DNA of 64,000 nucleotides from Prinia subflava (Eukaryota > Chordata > Aves > Passeriformes > Cisticolidae), in the NCBI RefSeq assembly GCF_021018805.1, contig NC_086247.1, positions 97,667,338 to 97,731,337 on the forward strand, in the 5' to 3' direction. The notes beneath the pieces were generated by a model that saw only the letters and a list, made by a program, of their open reading frames with translations, was not told the DNA's origin and made no database searches. Below are positions 10,701 to 23,799 of the stretch, in pieces; the first letter of the stretch is position 1; every line of letters begins with the position of its first letter. A program made the translations under genes and the position numbers.

Positions 10701-13700
10701 AAGGACTTTTAATTTCCTGAACATTTCCTTAATTTGAACATTTTGCTGAGTATGAGTACAACAGTTTGCGAGATGAGCTCAGAAAGCCCAAGTGGGAGAT
10801 TGTTCTTCAGGTAAACACTCGCAAGGATTTGCATTAAATCTGTATGTGTAAAGAGATGGGCAGGGATGTTTTCTGCAATAATAACACATAGATTTACGTT
10901 TCTGAAAAATGTTTTTCTGGAACCTAAAAAATGTTAATTAATTGATAGTAGAGCTTCCATTAAACTCCAAAGATGCTGATCTTCCTTAAGAAACTATGGA
11001 ATAATGTGCTGTTCAAACAGTAAGTGAGAAGACTTAAGCAGGAAAGCATTAATATTATCTAGACACCATATTAATGAATTTCCTTAATCAAAGAAGTCCT
11101 TTGAAGAGAATTTGGTTCACCAGATAAGAGAAATTATCGGTGGGGAGAGGATGTGGGTCACAGCAGAAAGTATGCCATGCTCTACCAGCGAGAGACTCCC
11201 TGTGGTAAAAGCCTGAACTGCAATTCCTGCAGTCATGCATCCGAAGAAACAGCAGAATTAATCATATACAGTGGTTAAAAACTTGCTTATAAAGCCATTT
11301 CTTTTAATAGTACAGGTAACAATAGGACAGCTATTAAGTAAAAGTAGCAATTTCAGTTTCCAAAATGCCACTCACAAATTTAAGCTCATCTTTAAGCTCA
11401 CAAATCAAAGTGTTGATCTTTTTCGTGTCTTCCTCTCCCCTTGCCGGAGATGTGACTGTCCATGCAGCTAGAGCCCTCATTCTGTCACATGCTCTATTAA
11501 TTCACAATAAACACTTTTTCCATCAGTGCCAGGCAAGTGCCAGTGCCCACCATGTCATCACATTAAGAAAATCTTATTGCCTACAGGTGGGGGGTTTTTT
11601 CTGAATTTCTTGGCTTCACTTAAAATATCCTTCAAAGCCCTCCTGGACTCTGCCTTTTGCTGACACCTTTGTACGCTTACATTTGTATGCTAGACCTCCT
11701 AATTTCCAGACAAAGGATATGGAGGAAAATCAAAGCTTTCTTGACTGTAAGAGCCAAAAGAACTCACAGACTCAGAGGTCACTACAGCTTTGGTCAGGTG
11801 TGCTATCATGATATATCCAAGCTGCCTGTTGATGTCTCCTCAGCTCCTCTGCTCTACTCTGCTGCTCCCACCCAGGGGAGGCCATGCAGCAAACATGCCC
11901 CAAGAGGCAGCATGTTAGCTGGCCCCTTGTCTGCCATTAAGAGAGCAGCTGGGCCCCAGCCAAACTGCTCAAAAAAAGTTCTGCCCTCTGCAGAGTAGAG
12001 GTGCTGCTCCATGCTTATCTGCAGGCTTATCAGAGATACCGCAGAAACAGGAGGATCAAGTAGGGCTGCTGCAAGATAGGTGATTTTTCTAATATGGTCA
12101 AATTACAGTCAGGAAAATGGGAAATTTTATTTTTCTGGTGGTTTCCTGATGATTCCCATGTGTGTTGAAATAAACACTGATTGAGGAACTTTTCACTGAA
12201 TGTGCATGGTGCCTGTAGCTCTGGGAAGGCAAACGATAGCACAGGTTTACATTTTCTTCCAAATCTACCAGGCCAGCTAAACATGCAGCCACTCCCTTGC
12301 CTGGTTTTATCAAAATCGGCTTAGCATAAATAGTTTAATCTAATGGAGATAGGAAGAGAGGTTAACCTGGCCTGTGTTCACAGAAACAATCTCAAAGACA
12401 AGTACATATGCCTTTGTATTGGGAGCTCCATTGGACTGAATCTCAGGCTCAACTGAAACCAATTTGATGGCAACTGAAATACAGAGATAGCAAAAAAACC
12501 CTCAACACTTAATCTGAAAAGATTATTTAATTCTCAAAGTATTAAAAAGGTAACTGAAAAGTAACTGAAATACAAATATTTAATTTTTTTCCATTAAATG
12601 AGTATTTCTGAACATAAATAGCATCAAGGTAAGCTGTAGGGTAATCAAATCAAATCAAAGCATATGGTTGAGCAGCCTCTGCTGTATTATGTTCTACATG
12701 GTAGTGCTTTCAGGTAACACTATTAACACTGCTGACTTAAAATCATCTGTCTTATTTAACTTAGTGGCTTGGAATATATATCCATCATCTTCCTGAGCTA
12801 CAATACTAAAACCACATTAATTATTCCACCCACATTTCTCATCTTTACAGGCAACAGTTACACACTGAATATATAAACTTTCAGCTCTCCCTCTACTGAG
12901 CCAACATTAAAAAAAAAATAACCCAGAGATAACATAAGGAAATACTTACAAATTAATTTTTGTTTCTCCCTTATTGAGGAGCTAGGTTTTGAGCTTGTTC
13001 TCTTCTGATATCCAGGAATCAGGTATTATGAACCTAATCTTGAATTACCCTAGAGCACATCACATTAGAGGAAGTGGCTGAGCTTCACTGCGTATTCCTT
13101 TAAACCTCAGTAGAATGCACTGGACTTAAATATTTAAAGAACTTCACACACCAGTCACACTGTGATGAGGCCACATCAATGTGCTTCAATGTACATGTTG
13201 CACTTGTGAACAGCTGCCCCTCTATACAGCATACCAAAATATCAAACTTCTGCAGAAAACAGCTGCAAAAGCACTTTGAAAGTCACAAAGTACTCCAAGT
13301 GGAAACAGGGCTTTAGGTTGGTTTATGAAAGAGAATGAGAACTTAAAACAATGAATGAGGATTGATACTGACCACACACAAAAGAAGTGTGTGGTGCCAT
13401 GGGATGTTTTTCAAAATAGGTCATGTATCAATGACAAGCACACTTTTTGCCTTCCCAAATGTGCTCTGCCATTGTGTATCTTGGCTGGTGATGCATGAAA
13501 AGCACTCTGGTGTTTGCCCTGCACTTGTATTGACACAGGGAGAGCTTGAAAGAAGCAGCAGTGTTCACTGCTGCAGCAAGTCAGCAGTGAACACAAGTGC
13601 AGCAAGTCAGGAGCCCTTCCAAGCACAGGTTCTTTTGCACAAGGAAAAGCCTCAGGGGAAATGGAGCCAAGGGAATAGCAGAGCTCACTTCCATTCCAAG

Positions 13701-14219
13701 CTTGCAATGGGCGAGAGAACCAAAATATCAAACCACTGCAGAAAACAAAAAAGAAACAAACAAGCAAAAAAAGAAATATAATTTTTATTAAGCATTAATG
13801 AAGCTTATGGTTCTGTTTCATTAGGAGCAGGTTATCTGGTGCTCAAATTAAAAAGTAAAATAACAAGAAGCATTTCCAAGGTTGTCTTTCAGTCTGTAAA
13901 AACTTTTACAGTGAACAAATAAAACTCTAACAAGTAAAACCAATGTTGTGTGGTGAACCTCAGGCTAAGAGAAACCTTCAGCCCAGTGAAGAGCATGGAA
14001 AAGGAAATGTCAGCAGCTCAGTGCATGACTTCCCACAGTTCACAGCAGAGGCAATAGGAACAAAAAAGCACTTCTGACTGAAAGACTGAGAAGGAAGAAA
14101 AAAAATTACCACCACCTTCATTATGAGTTCCCAGAACAGATATATGCCTTTAGATGTCTGAATATTCTCAGTTCTGGAATTTAAAAAATACTTTAAAGTT
14201 GGAGAGAGGTGCCGATATC
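10701..14219. other. Intergenic, nothing recognised
   Basis: AT-rich sequence with scattered short open frames on both strands and no recognisable exon, transposon or tandem array. Confidence 0.45.
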
Positions 14220-14620
14220 CTAATCTTCCACAGAGACAAATAATTTCTCTTTTTCCTGGATAGACAGGTGGTGTTCCCCTTAATATCCAGTGATCCTAAG
14301 TTACGTAAAGTCTGCACATTCTACGTGAGATTAAAACTATCTTTACGATTATTTCCTAAAAATTTCTTCGGTAAAATTAGGCAATATCAATGCAGCTGTA
14401 CCTTAGACAGCAAACTGTCTTTAATCTTAGTACCTGGAAGAATGATAGAGAAGGTCATACTGGGTGCTATTGAAAGACTTTCAAAAAATAATGCAATCAT
14501 CAGTCACAGTCAACATGTTTTCTTCAAAAGTAAAGCTTCTTTGTCTAGGTGTAAGACAATGGGAAAAAAAACCTCTCAAAATAATTGTTACAGATGCAGC
14601 TTTTAGGATTAACCAGAGGC
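14220..14620 (+). mobile_element. Old CR1 LINE fragment (probable)
   Basis: The stretch around 14430-14530 follows the order of the CR1 reverse-transcriptase coding region in diverged form (a segment for GRMIEKVILGAIERL, then a segment corresponding to the usual QHGF motif). It is heavily decayed, and the ends are guesses. Confidence 0.4.
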
Positions 14621-17600
14621 AGCTTTGACTCTCTGGCCACACATGTATTGAAATAGGTGTTAAATTTCTGTTATAAATTATTATCTTACACACAATAATT
14701 TTCACACAGGGTACTTTTACTTGAAAGCAGTATTGAGAGAAGCATCAGGTACAATGTTCCTTCCCTTGTTTCTTTGCAAGATCGTTCATACAATCCTGCT
14801 CTGTTGTTGACAGATGCATATTTTAAGGAGAGAAAGAGGAGCTTTGTAAGCAAAGTTCATACTTGTTCAGAAGAATTGACCTGTGGTCCATAAAATTGAG
14901 TTTAAGAATACTCATTTAAAAGGTGTAAGATTATATTGGGAAGCTTGTTTCAGTTTCCTATATGACAACTTTCTTGCAACTGTAGTGTTTATTTGCCTTT
15001 TTCTATTGATAGGTTTTTATGTTGTTGAGATAGCTGTTTTCAAGTAAATAGCTGCTGTGTTGCTTCTTTCACAGTAAAAATCTTACTGTCATCTTTTTTT
15101 CTTTGCTTTGTGTGTGGCCGAAACATAATATGAGACTTAAATTATGAAGAGATCAGATGTAACAAAGAAGGTAATTTATAAAGATTTCTTACCTGATCTT
15201 CAGTTTCAGGAAGATTTTCAAAGGAGAGTATTTATTTCCTATGTACTTGTTACTGAATAGGGAAGTTTAGCAATTTCAACAGCAGAAAGCTCTTCTGGCA
15301 ATTCTTACTCTGCAAGAGAGAAAAGATTTGCAAGCGACTGGAACAAAATATCTCCTAGTGAATGAAACTAAATATGTTAATGAATAAAAAATACAATATG
15401 GTGAATAAAACATGGTACTAAATAAAGCATGGTGAATAAAATACAAATTTAATGGTCTCTTTCTTTATATTGGAACTAAAAAATCATCTTTTAGCTTCTC
15501 TGTGATACACATTATTGCATTTTGCATTTAGAACATTTGCTTGAATATGGGGAGAATTGTTTTGGTTTTATCCTGGTTTTGTTTTCCAGGGTTTCTTTCT
15601 ACATGCATCTCTTCTGTGTCTTTCACAAATAAACCTCAAGGGACTTAGAGTAGAAGAGACTTCTTCAGATACATAAAGGAGCATCATGAGCAGATGTGGC
15701 AGGAGGGAATTGAATAGACCTCCATTCACAACACATCACACATCTTCACTCCATTGACAGCTGTGTGGTTTCAGCGTTGTGGTAACTCCTGTCTGGCCAG
15801 CCTTAACTGGAGCTTAGAGGACTGTCTCCACCTCAAGGTGGTATGCAGTTAAGGTTTTAGACAGCTTTCTGGATAGACAGTACAAATGGACTTGGATCCA
15901 CTCAGATCTGAACTCAGTGAAGCTGACAATAGTCTCATAAGGAAGAAAAGGGAACACCAAGCAGGACTCAATCAGTATCTGTCTGTACTTGCCAAGTATA
16001 AGGTAACTTTATATGGCTAGGTCGTCGTAGTATCAATCCTTCTTCTCTCCTAGTTTTTCAAGTCACACACACACGGAAAAAGGAAGAAAGTGCAGATCCA
16101 AACCATAATCACACTGGTGAGGCATAATATGCAGGAACCCTTCTGAGAGAGGGCAGAAATCCTTGTTGCAGTAAGTCAGGCAAACACCAAAATGCTACAG
16201 CTTGACCTGTATTTAAAACCAATGATAACAACCATAATTAAGAAAGAAACTAAAGATAAGAAGGTGGGTTATCTGAGAGCTAAAACTCTAAAATAGTCAT
16301 AGTGGTGACCCTCACTTTGCACCAAAACCAAAGCTACATACTTCTGCTGGTCCAGGAGCCAGCATAGAGACATGACACTGAAAATGGAAGAAAGGCAGGA
16401 ACTTGTGGGGTTCAGAAAAAGGAGGAAATAAAGTAGAGGGGTAAACTATGGCAAGAAGAAAGCAGAAGGGGAGACAACAGAATTTATAAGGCATCTAATT
16501 ATTCTGAAATAAGAGCTGTCTATTTTGTGTGTACCGAAAAAGGCAAGGGCTGACTGTTGTAGCACAGCATGTTCCAAAATGGCCAGCCCTCGCCTCCAGG
16601 TACAACCTGGAGGTACAACCTTAGACTGGAGGGGGGAAGAATCACTACACTTTTACAGCTATATTACAGTGCCCTCTCCCAGCAAAAGTGCCACTACTCA
16701 TCCCAAGGAGGTGGACATTTGCCATTGCAAAAATCATGTAACTTACATCTGACTGAGAAGTCATGGGTCAAGTCTTGGGTGGAAAGAATGGGAAGGTCAG
16801 AGGGACGTAAAGGTAGAGTAGAGGCAAGGATAAAGGAACATGTATAAGCAAGGTCATATGGAACCCAGTTCTGTCATTTACTATTCACAACTCCTTAGTT
16901 TAGCAACTTAGATTATCTTTTTGTTTTTTAAGTGCACTGTAAACATAAACATGTCATGACCACGACTTTCAATTTTATCATCATATGTTTAATCAATAAA
17001 ACATGTTAGAATGTAAGCTGACATCAAAAAAAAAATTCTTGCTGTGGAACATGTAAGCTCTGCTTAGTACTGAGTCCATTAATTTTTGTTTTGTTTTGGG
17101 TTTTTTTTAATAAATTAGATTAAGAGTTGCTTGCATATACCTACTGTAGATAAACAGAAAGCTTGACAAATCAGCACTGCGGAAGTGAAGAAAGTTTTTT
17201 CCTTACCCTCAGATGATGAGGCCCAGTATTATTTCAAATAAACTGTCCTGGTTATCTTAATGATGATCCTCAATACTACAATGACACCTTCAGCTCCTGC
17301 TACAAACATTCACTTTCAGTCCTGTTTGATCAAGTTTTCATGAACTGTTAAAGTATATTTAATGGCAGAATGTTGTACATTAACCCTAAAAGCTAACCAA
17401 GTCTCTAGTTTGACTGGTGAGAAGCTGAGTAGCACTTGTTTACCACTCAGGGCCCAATTAGAGTACTCTCCCCAGATATGTGTCCTGTGGCCCTTTCTGT
17501 CTTGACATCCAGTTGGCCCCTTTACCTATACTCCAATGCTGCATGTGTGGAGTCTGGGACACTGTTTACTCTGTCGCTCTAATACTTTCTTTGCACTAAA

Positions 17601-17755
17601 GCTTGACAAATAAATGCAATTTTTCCTTAATTAGTTGTAAGTCTGTAGAGAATACACAGTCCTGACAGAAGGCCAGCAGTGTTTTACACAGATGAACTTC
17701 TAATTACTCAGCAACCAGCCTTGTCTCTTTTCCACATTTTTTAATTGGCACTGCA
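14621..17755. other. Intergenic, nothing recognised
   Basis: No coding exon is recognised. The part at 15640-15990 is slightly richer in G and C and may be decayed repeat, but I cannot assign it. Confidence 0.4.
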
Positions 17756-17873
17756 TATTTTATTTTATTTTATTTTATTTTATTTTATTTTATTTTATTT
17801 TATTTTATTTTATTTTATTTTATTTTATTTTATTTTATTTTATTTTATTTTATTTTATTTTATTTTATTTTTT
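17756..17873. repeat. (TTTTA)n pentanucleotide array
   Basis: About 23 nearly perfect copies of a TTTTA unit over 118 bp, so uniform that it is probably young and length-variable. The tract also makes a spurious Phe/Ile/Leu/Tyr-rich open frame. It lies about 900 bp beyond the LRRC14B stop codon. Confidence 0.97.
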
Positions 17874-18780
17874 AGTCTTTTCAACACTAGTTTTTTTTTC
17901 AGTATTACCACAGTCCTAGACCTTCTTTAATACAGCTGAAAGGAGCAGGGTACATTCCACCAGCCAAGAAGCTGATTCCAGGAAGGGAGTATCTTGGGGC
18001 ACTGGCCATCTGACAAGAGGCATGGCTGTGTGGCACTGTCCTGGTCTGCCTTTCTAAAGTACACATTGCAAGAACATCAGCAGAGTCCCCACAGACTGCT
18101 TAATGTTGCTGGATAAGTGGGATGAGATCCCCTGCTCTCAGCCAACTATTTGTTTGCTGCCTCCTCAGTATGGAATTTTACTCCTCACCAAGGGCAATGT
18201 GTAAGACAAATTCTGGTTATTGTGCTTGCCTCTGCAGAAGAAAGAGGCACAGGGATATGGAGGCTGTTACACATCCTGCATTACTGGGAATTTACTGCAT
18301 AAAACACAGATTGGTGATTCCAGGTCATGAGCAGGAAAAAAAAAAATCAATTTAGGGGGCCACATGTGAGGATATGTGCACAATCTTTTGAACATCCTGC
18401 TGGACTTGGGAAAGGACTTCCCTGGTTTTCTGCAGGGCTAGCAGACCAGCTGACAAATCTAAGGGAACCTGTATAAAAAATTGGCCAAGCGTAAACACCT
18501 ATTTTATTTACTGGGAAAAAAAAGTGATTTTGTATAAAATAATGAGCTATTAAGTCCTCTCCTCTTTTGTGAGCAAGTTGTGCTTCTGTAAGGTGTATAC
18601 ACTAGATGTAGCATAAGTTTCAATACCTCAGGTGATCAGAGGCTATTCAAACACTAGTAAATTCAGCCAAAAAAATCAAAGAAAATTCACAACTAATGAC
18701 TGAAGGTGCCATTCTAGAAAAGACTAATTTAAGTTCTGACTTGGCAGATGATCTCATCACTGCTTTACAGTTTTACAAAT
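17874..18780 (-). other. LRRC14B: LRRC14B 3' UTR and flank
   Basis: The bases next to the stop codon (18780 down to about 18490) are the likely 3' UTR, because a polyadenylation signal lies at 18508-18503. The rest up to the pentanucleotide array shows nothing recognisable. Confidence 0.55.
18503..18508 (-). terminator. LRRC14B: Polyadenylation signal for LRRC14B
   Basis: TTTATT on the plus strand is AATAAA on the minus strand. It lies about 275 bases after the LRRC14B stop codon, a plausible distance for a short 3' UTR. Other signals further left are possible. Confidence 0.5.
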
Positions 18781-19426
18781 TTAACTCATTTTGTTAAATG
18801 AAGTAGTGAACTTCTCTAAAGTCTCTTTGAAGGACTTGATCAAGTAAGCTCCCAGTTCATTGTTTGTCTCCTGCACAGCTGCATCATAACTCCCAAAGAG
18901 TGGTGTTGAAGCCTTCACATCCTCTCTATTTGCTTGGAGTAAAATGAGGTTAAGTTCTTCTGCTACCCTTTCATATTTTTGATGATCAAATCTGCAAAGA
19001 CTGGCATCATCAATGGGGTAGGTGATACCAATAGGGTAGCAATCCCTTGGAACTGGGAACTCCACATTTTTCAGCATTGGCAATTCACAGAGAAATGTGA
19101 AAAGGTGTTTTAGTGTTTGGGATGACAGTGGGTTTCCAGTAAACTTAAACTCCTGTAGTTTCTGACAAGGACTTAAACCTAAAATCATCATGTTGACATG
19201 AGTGTCTTGGATATTACAGTCCTCCAGGGTAAGACTCCTGAGCACTGAAGAGCAATGGCTGAGGAGCTTAAAGAATGTTGATGGGTAAAGCTCAGTTACA
19301 TCGTGACCACTCAGGTCCAGGACTTCCAAGTGATTAGCATGGAAACTATTGGCTAAAAAGGCCATATCAGCATGGTTCAAGGAGCAGTTAGAAACATCCA
19401 GCATCTTCAGTGGAGTTTTTAGTGGG
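18781..19426 (-). CDS. LRRC14B: LRRC14B coding exon 2
   Basis: A T-rich acceptor ending CTGCAG precedes 19426. The exon completes the split serine codon, continues PLKTPLKMLDVSNCSLNH in the family pattern, and ends at the TAA at 18783-18781 after TSFNKMS. It encodes the C-terminal repeats and the conserved tail containing STPLFGSYDAAVQETNNELG. Confidence 0.94.
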
Positions 19427-20243
19427 CTGCAGAATTAAAGAGAAAAAAAAGATTTATGGTACAAAATATTGAAAAGCTATATTTACAAAATGTCATGCAT
19501 CTAGCCACATTATGAATGCAGCCATCTACCACATTATTTTTTCAAACCTCTCTTGAAAACAGAAGTATGTGCCAACAACAGCAAGTATACTTTCCTCCTG
19601 AAGTTAGTTCCATTGATTATTTCCTTCTTTGCATGATTCCACTGTGCTATTTTAATGGAGATTAAATTATTAATATTCTATGTATCTATTTTTTAACCAG
19701 TTATATGTTGTCAAGTGTCTGTGACTTGCTGAATTAACAGCATGCTGATCACTACTACCATAAGAGTATTGGTAACTCCTTGTAGAAAGCTGCTATTATT
19801 CCAGGGATTTAGATAATTTCCATTAAGGAAAGATTAATTCCAATATTAATATCAATCAGTATTCTGATAGGATAGCTGCTTTTGTTTGTAGCTGGGTTTT
19901 TTTCTGCTACATTTTTAATGCCCAAGAGGTTTACACATTGTAGTGTTCTGGAGTTGCAAAGAGACCTTCTGATGAAGAAGATTGGAAGAAGTGTATTGGA
20001 GATTATACTCAGATATTCACATTAAATATAAAATAGTTCTGACAAATGAAAATCAAGAGATCACTTTCATACTTACATCTTAGTGAGACTTCTGCCACAA
20101 GGCTCAGCTGGATCAAGTTTAGAAACTTGCAATTCATTTCAATTACATCAATCAATATATGCAGCATGATACTCACAAATTTTAAAAATGGCTTCTTGGA
20201 TGGAAAGAATTTTAGACCAAGGTAATTTGTCTGGATGAAATTT

Positions 20244-20274
<31 letters not shown>

Positions 20275-21849
20275 ATGCTCTGAAAAGCTTACAGTTAACT
20301 TATTTCCTGTTCCAACATGAATACTGCTTACTGGTAGTTTGCTAGCTTTTCAGCTTTTCACAAATTGCCAGTTTTCCACAGGAATTCATAATGAATATTT
20401 ACATATCAATTTAATTTGCAGTATAGAAAAATGTCAGATCTCTCTTGTCTTGGCATCAAGAGACACAACAAACAACTGAAATCAAAGTTTCAAATGAAAA
20501 TCTATTATTCCCCTGCCCTCCTTAGAATACAGTATCTGTGGAAAAATATATTTGGTGACTGTTCTTTAGAGGACAAAAATTCACTAGATACTCTAAAAAA
20601 TACTTGGAATACAACTCAGGACATGCACCAAAGGTCAATGCAAGCTGATTAATACATAAGTTCAAATAAAAAATATCTGGGTATACCAGTCTCTTATGTG
20701 TTAGTTAAAAGTATATTCCCACCAGATGGACTCTAGAAGACTAATCAAAACAGTTTTTCAAAGAGTATTAGGTATGCATTGACTGCCAATTCTCATCTAC
20801 AAACGATCTTTCCTAGCTTCCTGCTGCCCTTCCCCCACACACCCCAAGATACACTCACTTCCCTTAGTCTCAGAGATTCCCAGCTTGCTGGTGGCACAAA
20901 GTGGTCTTTTTTACAGTGTGACTAAAGCAGGATGACCACATTACCTGAGAAGTTTCTGTATTCTTCCAGTGAGTATAGAAAATGACATGTTCAGCTCAGT
21001 GAGCTGTGTCATTTCACCCATCTTTTCTCCAATGTTAGTAAGCATCTCTTCATCTGCATCTGTGAACCTCCGCACATTAAATGTTCGTGCTGGCAAAGTC
21101 AAGGACGTCAATAGAGGGAAGTGGGTACTGTTGAAGAGCATTTCCAAGTGTTCCATTTCCAAGTGAACATTATGAACTATTTCCAGTTTGCGCAACAAGA
21201 AGGGATCAATGAGCTTTATGATGTAGAAGAATTTCTGCAAGGTCAGGTTGTCAGATCTGAATGCCACACAGCAGATTTTCAGTGGACAACTGCATTTCTT
21301 CAACAGGGCCAGCATGACCAGTTCATAGTTCCGCTCTGTCACAAACAAGTCAATTAGCACATTGATACTGATTTCAAAGGTACCTGGATTGCACTGTGCT
21401 TGTTGCAGGTAAACCAGCAGTTCTGAACAAAGCTTAGAGAGCATCTGTGTCCTGGCCCACCTTCCCATTGTCTTCTTGCACTTACAAAATTGAACTTCAA
21501 CATCTTTTATACCTGTCAGGTCGACCACTCTCAACTTTTTCATGTAGGGAGAAGATTGATTCAGCACATAGTCTCTCAGCCCTGTCAGACAGCTTTCCAA
21601 GCACACTGAGCATGTTCTATGTCTCAGGTCTTCCTGGTAGTCCAGATTAGCTCCCAAAAGTTTTCCTATGTTAAAATCAAGAAGTGGCCAGTTCTCTACC
21701 AAGTCGTGAATCACTTCCCCTTGCTCCAGTAAATAGCTGGCTTTAAAAAGAAGCGGAAAAAGATCATGGGCAACAGCACCGAGACTCCTCCTGGCAAACT
21801 GTGCATTTGACACGAATGCTTCAGCGCTAATGAATCGGAGAGACTTCAT
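18781..21849 (-). CDS. LRRC14B: LRRC14B, leucine-rich repeat containing 14B (complete, two coding exons)
   Basis: Joining 20945-21849 to 19426-18781 gives 1551 bases, 516 residues, close to the length I recall for human LRRC14B (about 514). The start MKSLRFISAEAFVSNAQFAR is nearly the same as in mammals, and the start context has A at -3. Family landmarks follow in order: LFPLLFKASYLLEQ near residues 30-45, VVDLTGIKDVEVQ near 110, and LRKLEIVHNVHLEMEHLEML near 225. A TQLTELNMSFSILTG repeat near 285 and LEVLDLSGHDVTELYPSTFF lie further on, and GNPLSS plus FPVPRDCYP come near the end. These are the PRAME/LRRC14-type leucine-rich repeats, a curved binding scaffold. No signal peptide or membrane segment is seen, so the protein is probably intracellular. 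Its biochemical role is not established; I recall enrichment in heart and striated muscle. The paralogue LRRC14 and PRAME proteins act as substrate adaptors or regulators, which is only a hint. Identification is by sequence recognition, not a search. Confidence 0.95.
19427..20944 (-). other. LRRC14B: LRRC14B intron
   Basis: A 1518-bp intron with GT...AG ends. It contains a run of 27 T at 20248-20274. The sense (minus) strand thus carries poly(A), which may be the tail of a decayed retroposon. Nothing else is recognised. Confidence 0.85.
20945..21849 (-). CDS. LRRC14B: LRRC14B coding exon 1
   Basis: The exon runs from the ATG at 21849-21847 to AG at 20945, followed by donor GTAA (20944-20941). 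It holds 301 codons plus two bases of a split serine codon. It encodes the N-terminal half and the first leucine-rich repeats. Confidence 0.94.
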
Positions 21850-22072
21850 TATTGTTCTGGGCTCCTTACTGTCATGGAGAGTGACTTCTGTATTTAACTA
21901 AAGATCCTGGTTGCTTATGAGCTTCTATTTTTATCTGCAGCTGCTGTTTGCTGCTAGCGGAAGCCTTGGAAGCCAGAGTGAACAGTCACAAGCTGCTTTC
22001 TATTTAGAGCTGTACTATGAGTCTGCAGTAATCATCTGTGAGATCTTTAGTCAAAGAGCTTTTAAGCCCTCC

Positions 22073-22080
22073 TATTTATA
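22073..22080 (-). promoter_or_regulatory. LRRC14B: TATA-like element upstream of LRRC14B
   Basis: The minus strand reads TATAAATA, about 225 bases upstream of the ATG. That would place a start site near 22045 and give a 5' UTR of about 200 bases if there is no further upstream exon. The overlapping CTATTTATAT is one base off the MEF2 consensus, and a CAGCTG E-box lies near 21940. These would suit a muscle gene, but they are common by chance in AT-rich DNA. Confidence 0.4.
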
Positions 22081-23799
22081 TCAAAGATAACTCAAGTAAA
22101 TACAGCCTGCTGCTCAGCAGGAGCAGTAAGATCAGTGCTGCACACATACATGAGAATATTGCTTTGTCTTTTTTATGCCATACAAAAAAGGACTCAGAGT
22201 TCCAGTTAAACACATAACATGATCTGTATTCCACTTGTTTTCCATGAAGGATGCTCTGCTAGGGATTCCTACACTGATTTGGATGGGGATGATTTTCCAG
22301 AGTTGGCGTAAAGCTTCTCCTAAAAACTACAACCATAAGGAAAGAGTGAGGCACTGCGGTCATTGAACTACAACCTCGCTCCATTTCCTGTCAGCAGAAA
22401 TAGCTGATACAGTTGCTGCAGTGGAAAAGACAAAAGACTCTAGAAGAGCTCAGAGCCATGCTGACCAAGATACTTGCTTGTGGTAGGAGACTGAAAGTTG
22501 CTTACAAGACAAGCTGAACAAAACAGCACTGTTAAAACTCTCTCATAACTTCCCAGGCAAGCATGTTATTGCTCTTGCTTTGAGCAAAAGATGGTCTTTT
22601 CTTTCCTGTTATTTGAGAAATGATTGTTCTCTTGTGATACTGAATGGGAGAACATTCAAAATCTATCCAGGCGAGGATAAAAACCTCTGTTACCCAGCTA
22701 TCACAGAGCAGAGCAGAGATGATGTTTCTTTCATTCAGTCTGGCACTTTGTCCCTTAGGAAGCAATGATGGACAGCTACCTAACCTCTCATGTGTTTTGC
22801 TAGGCAGCCGGTGGGATGGAGACTTCCTTCAAGCTGTGCTGATCCTGCTTTTCCAGACAATTCCATCTATTTTGCTGTGAAAAATTCGCACCACACTTCA
22901 AAGAGTAAACTCTTTATGTAATATTTGAATATTTTATCAAAAGCAAAAGAAAAATCCCAAATATGTTTTAAATTACAGGGAAGGGACATCTTTATTAGAT
23001 GGTGTCATTCTGAGGAAGCTTTTTATTTTTATAGACTTTTGGTTTGTATTGTTTTAATTTTACCTTGAAATAGATGAGTGGTAAAAAACATGCAAGGAGA
23101 AATAGATAGAACTTGACAAGGTATTAAGTATTTTCCTCTGTTTTTTACTCCAGTTCATGTGTATCAGATGTTGATGATGTAGGTATTACAGTATTTTGTG
23201 CAGCTTTATGAATGCTGAAAATGGGCACATATAACTGATCCCTGTATGACAAGAAAAATGTACAAATTGATTGAAACTTTTGTCAGTTTAGTTTTATTGC
23301 CTTTCAAAATGGAACAAGCTAGACCTTAAGTTATCTATTTACCTAGTACATTTGGACCTCTTTATCTTCCAGCCTAGTTCATTTGGACCTCTTTATCTGC
23401 TTACCTGGTGTATTTGGACTAGTGGTCCAAAAGTTTCAAGATAAACTATTCTAATATTGTCCCATATTTTTATTAAAACACAGCAATAGAATGCTGCCTA
23501 GTTGTGTAGGGATAGGGTCAGAAAGGCCAGGACTTGGCTGGAGCTGAATTTGGCAAGGGAAAGAACAATAAGAAGAGCTTTTATAGGTATTTCAGCAAAA
23601 AAAAAGAGAAGTTGAAGAAAGTGTACTCCTCTGATAAACACAACTAGGAAACTGATAATAACAAACTAGGAGAAGGCTGAGGTCCAATTGTTTTGCTTCA
23701 GCCCCCACTGACAAATCTCTCTTCCCACACCTCTCAAGGCAGGGACTGGGGGAGTAAAGTCCCTCCCACTGTAAAAGAAGATTGGTCTTGTGATCACTA
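22081..23799. other. Intergenic, nothing recognised
   Basis: This is the upstream flank of LRRC14B. I see no CpG island, exon or transposon. A short imperfect direct repeat with the core ATTTGGACCTCTTTATC occurs near 23348 and 23378. Confidence 0.45.

Noticed and set aside
17745..17930. 61-codon Phe/Ile/Leu/Tyr-rich frame
   Set aside because: Pure translation of the TTTTA array.
1351..18500. CCDC127 or SDHA expected near LRRC14B by synteny
   Set aside because: No open frame resembling the large CCDC127 exon or any SDHA exon could be found on either strand.
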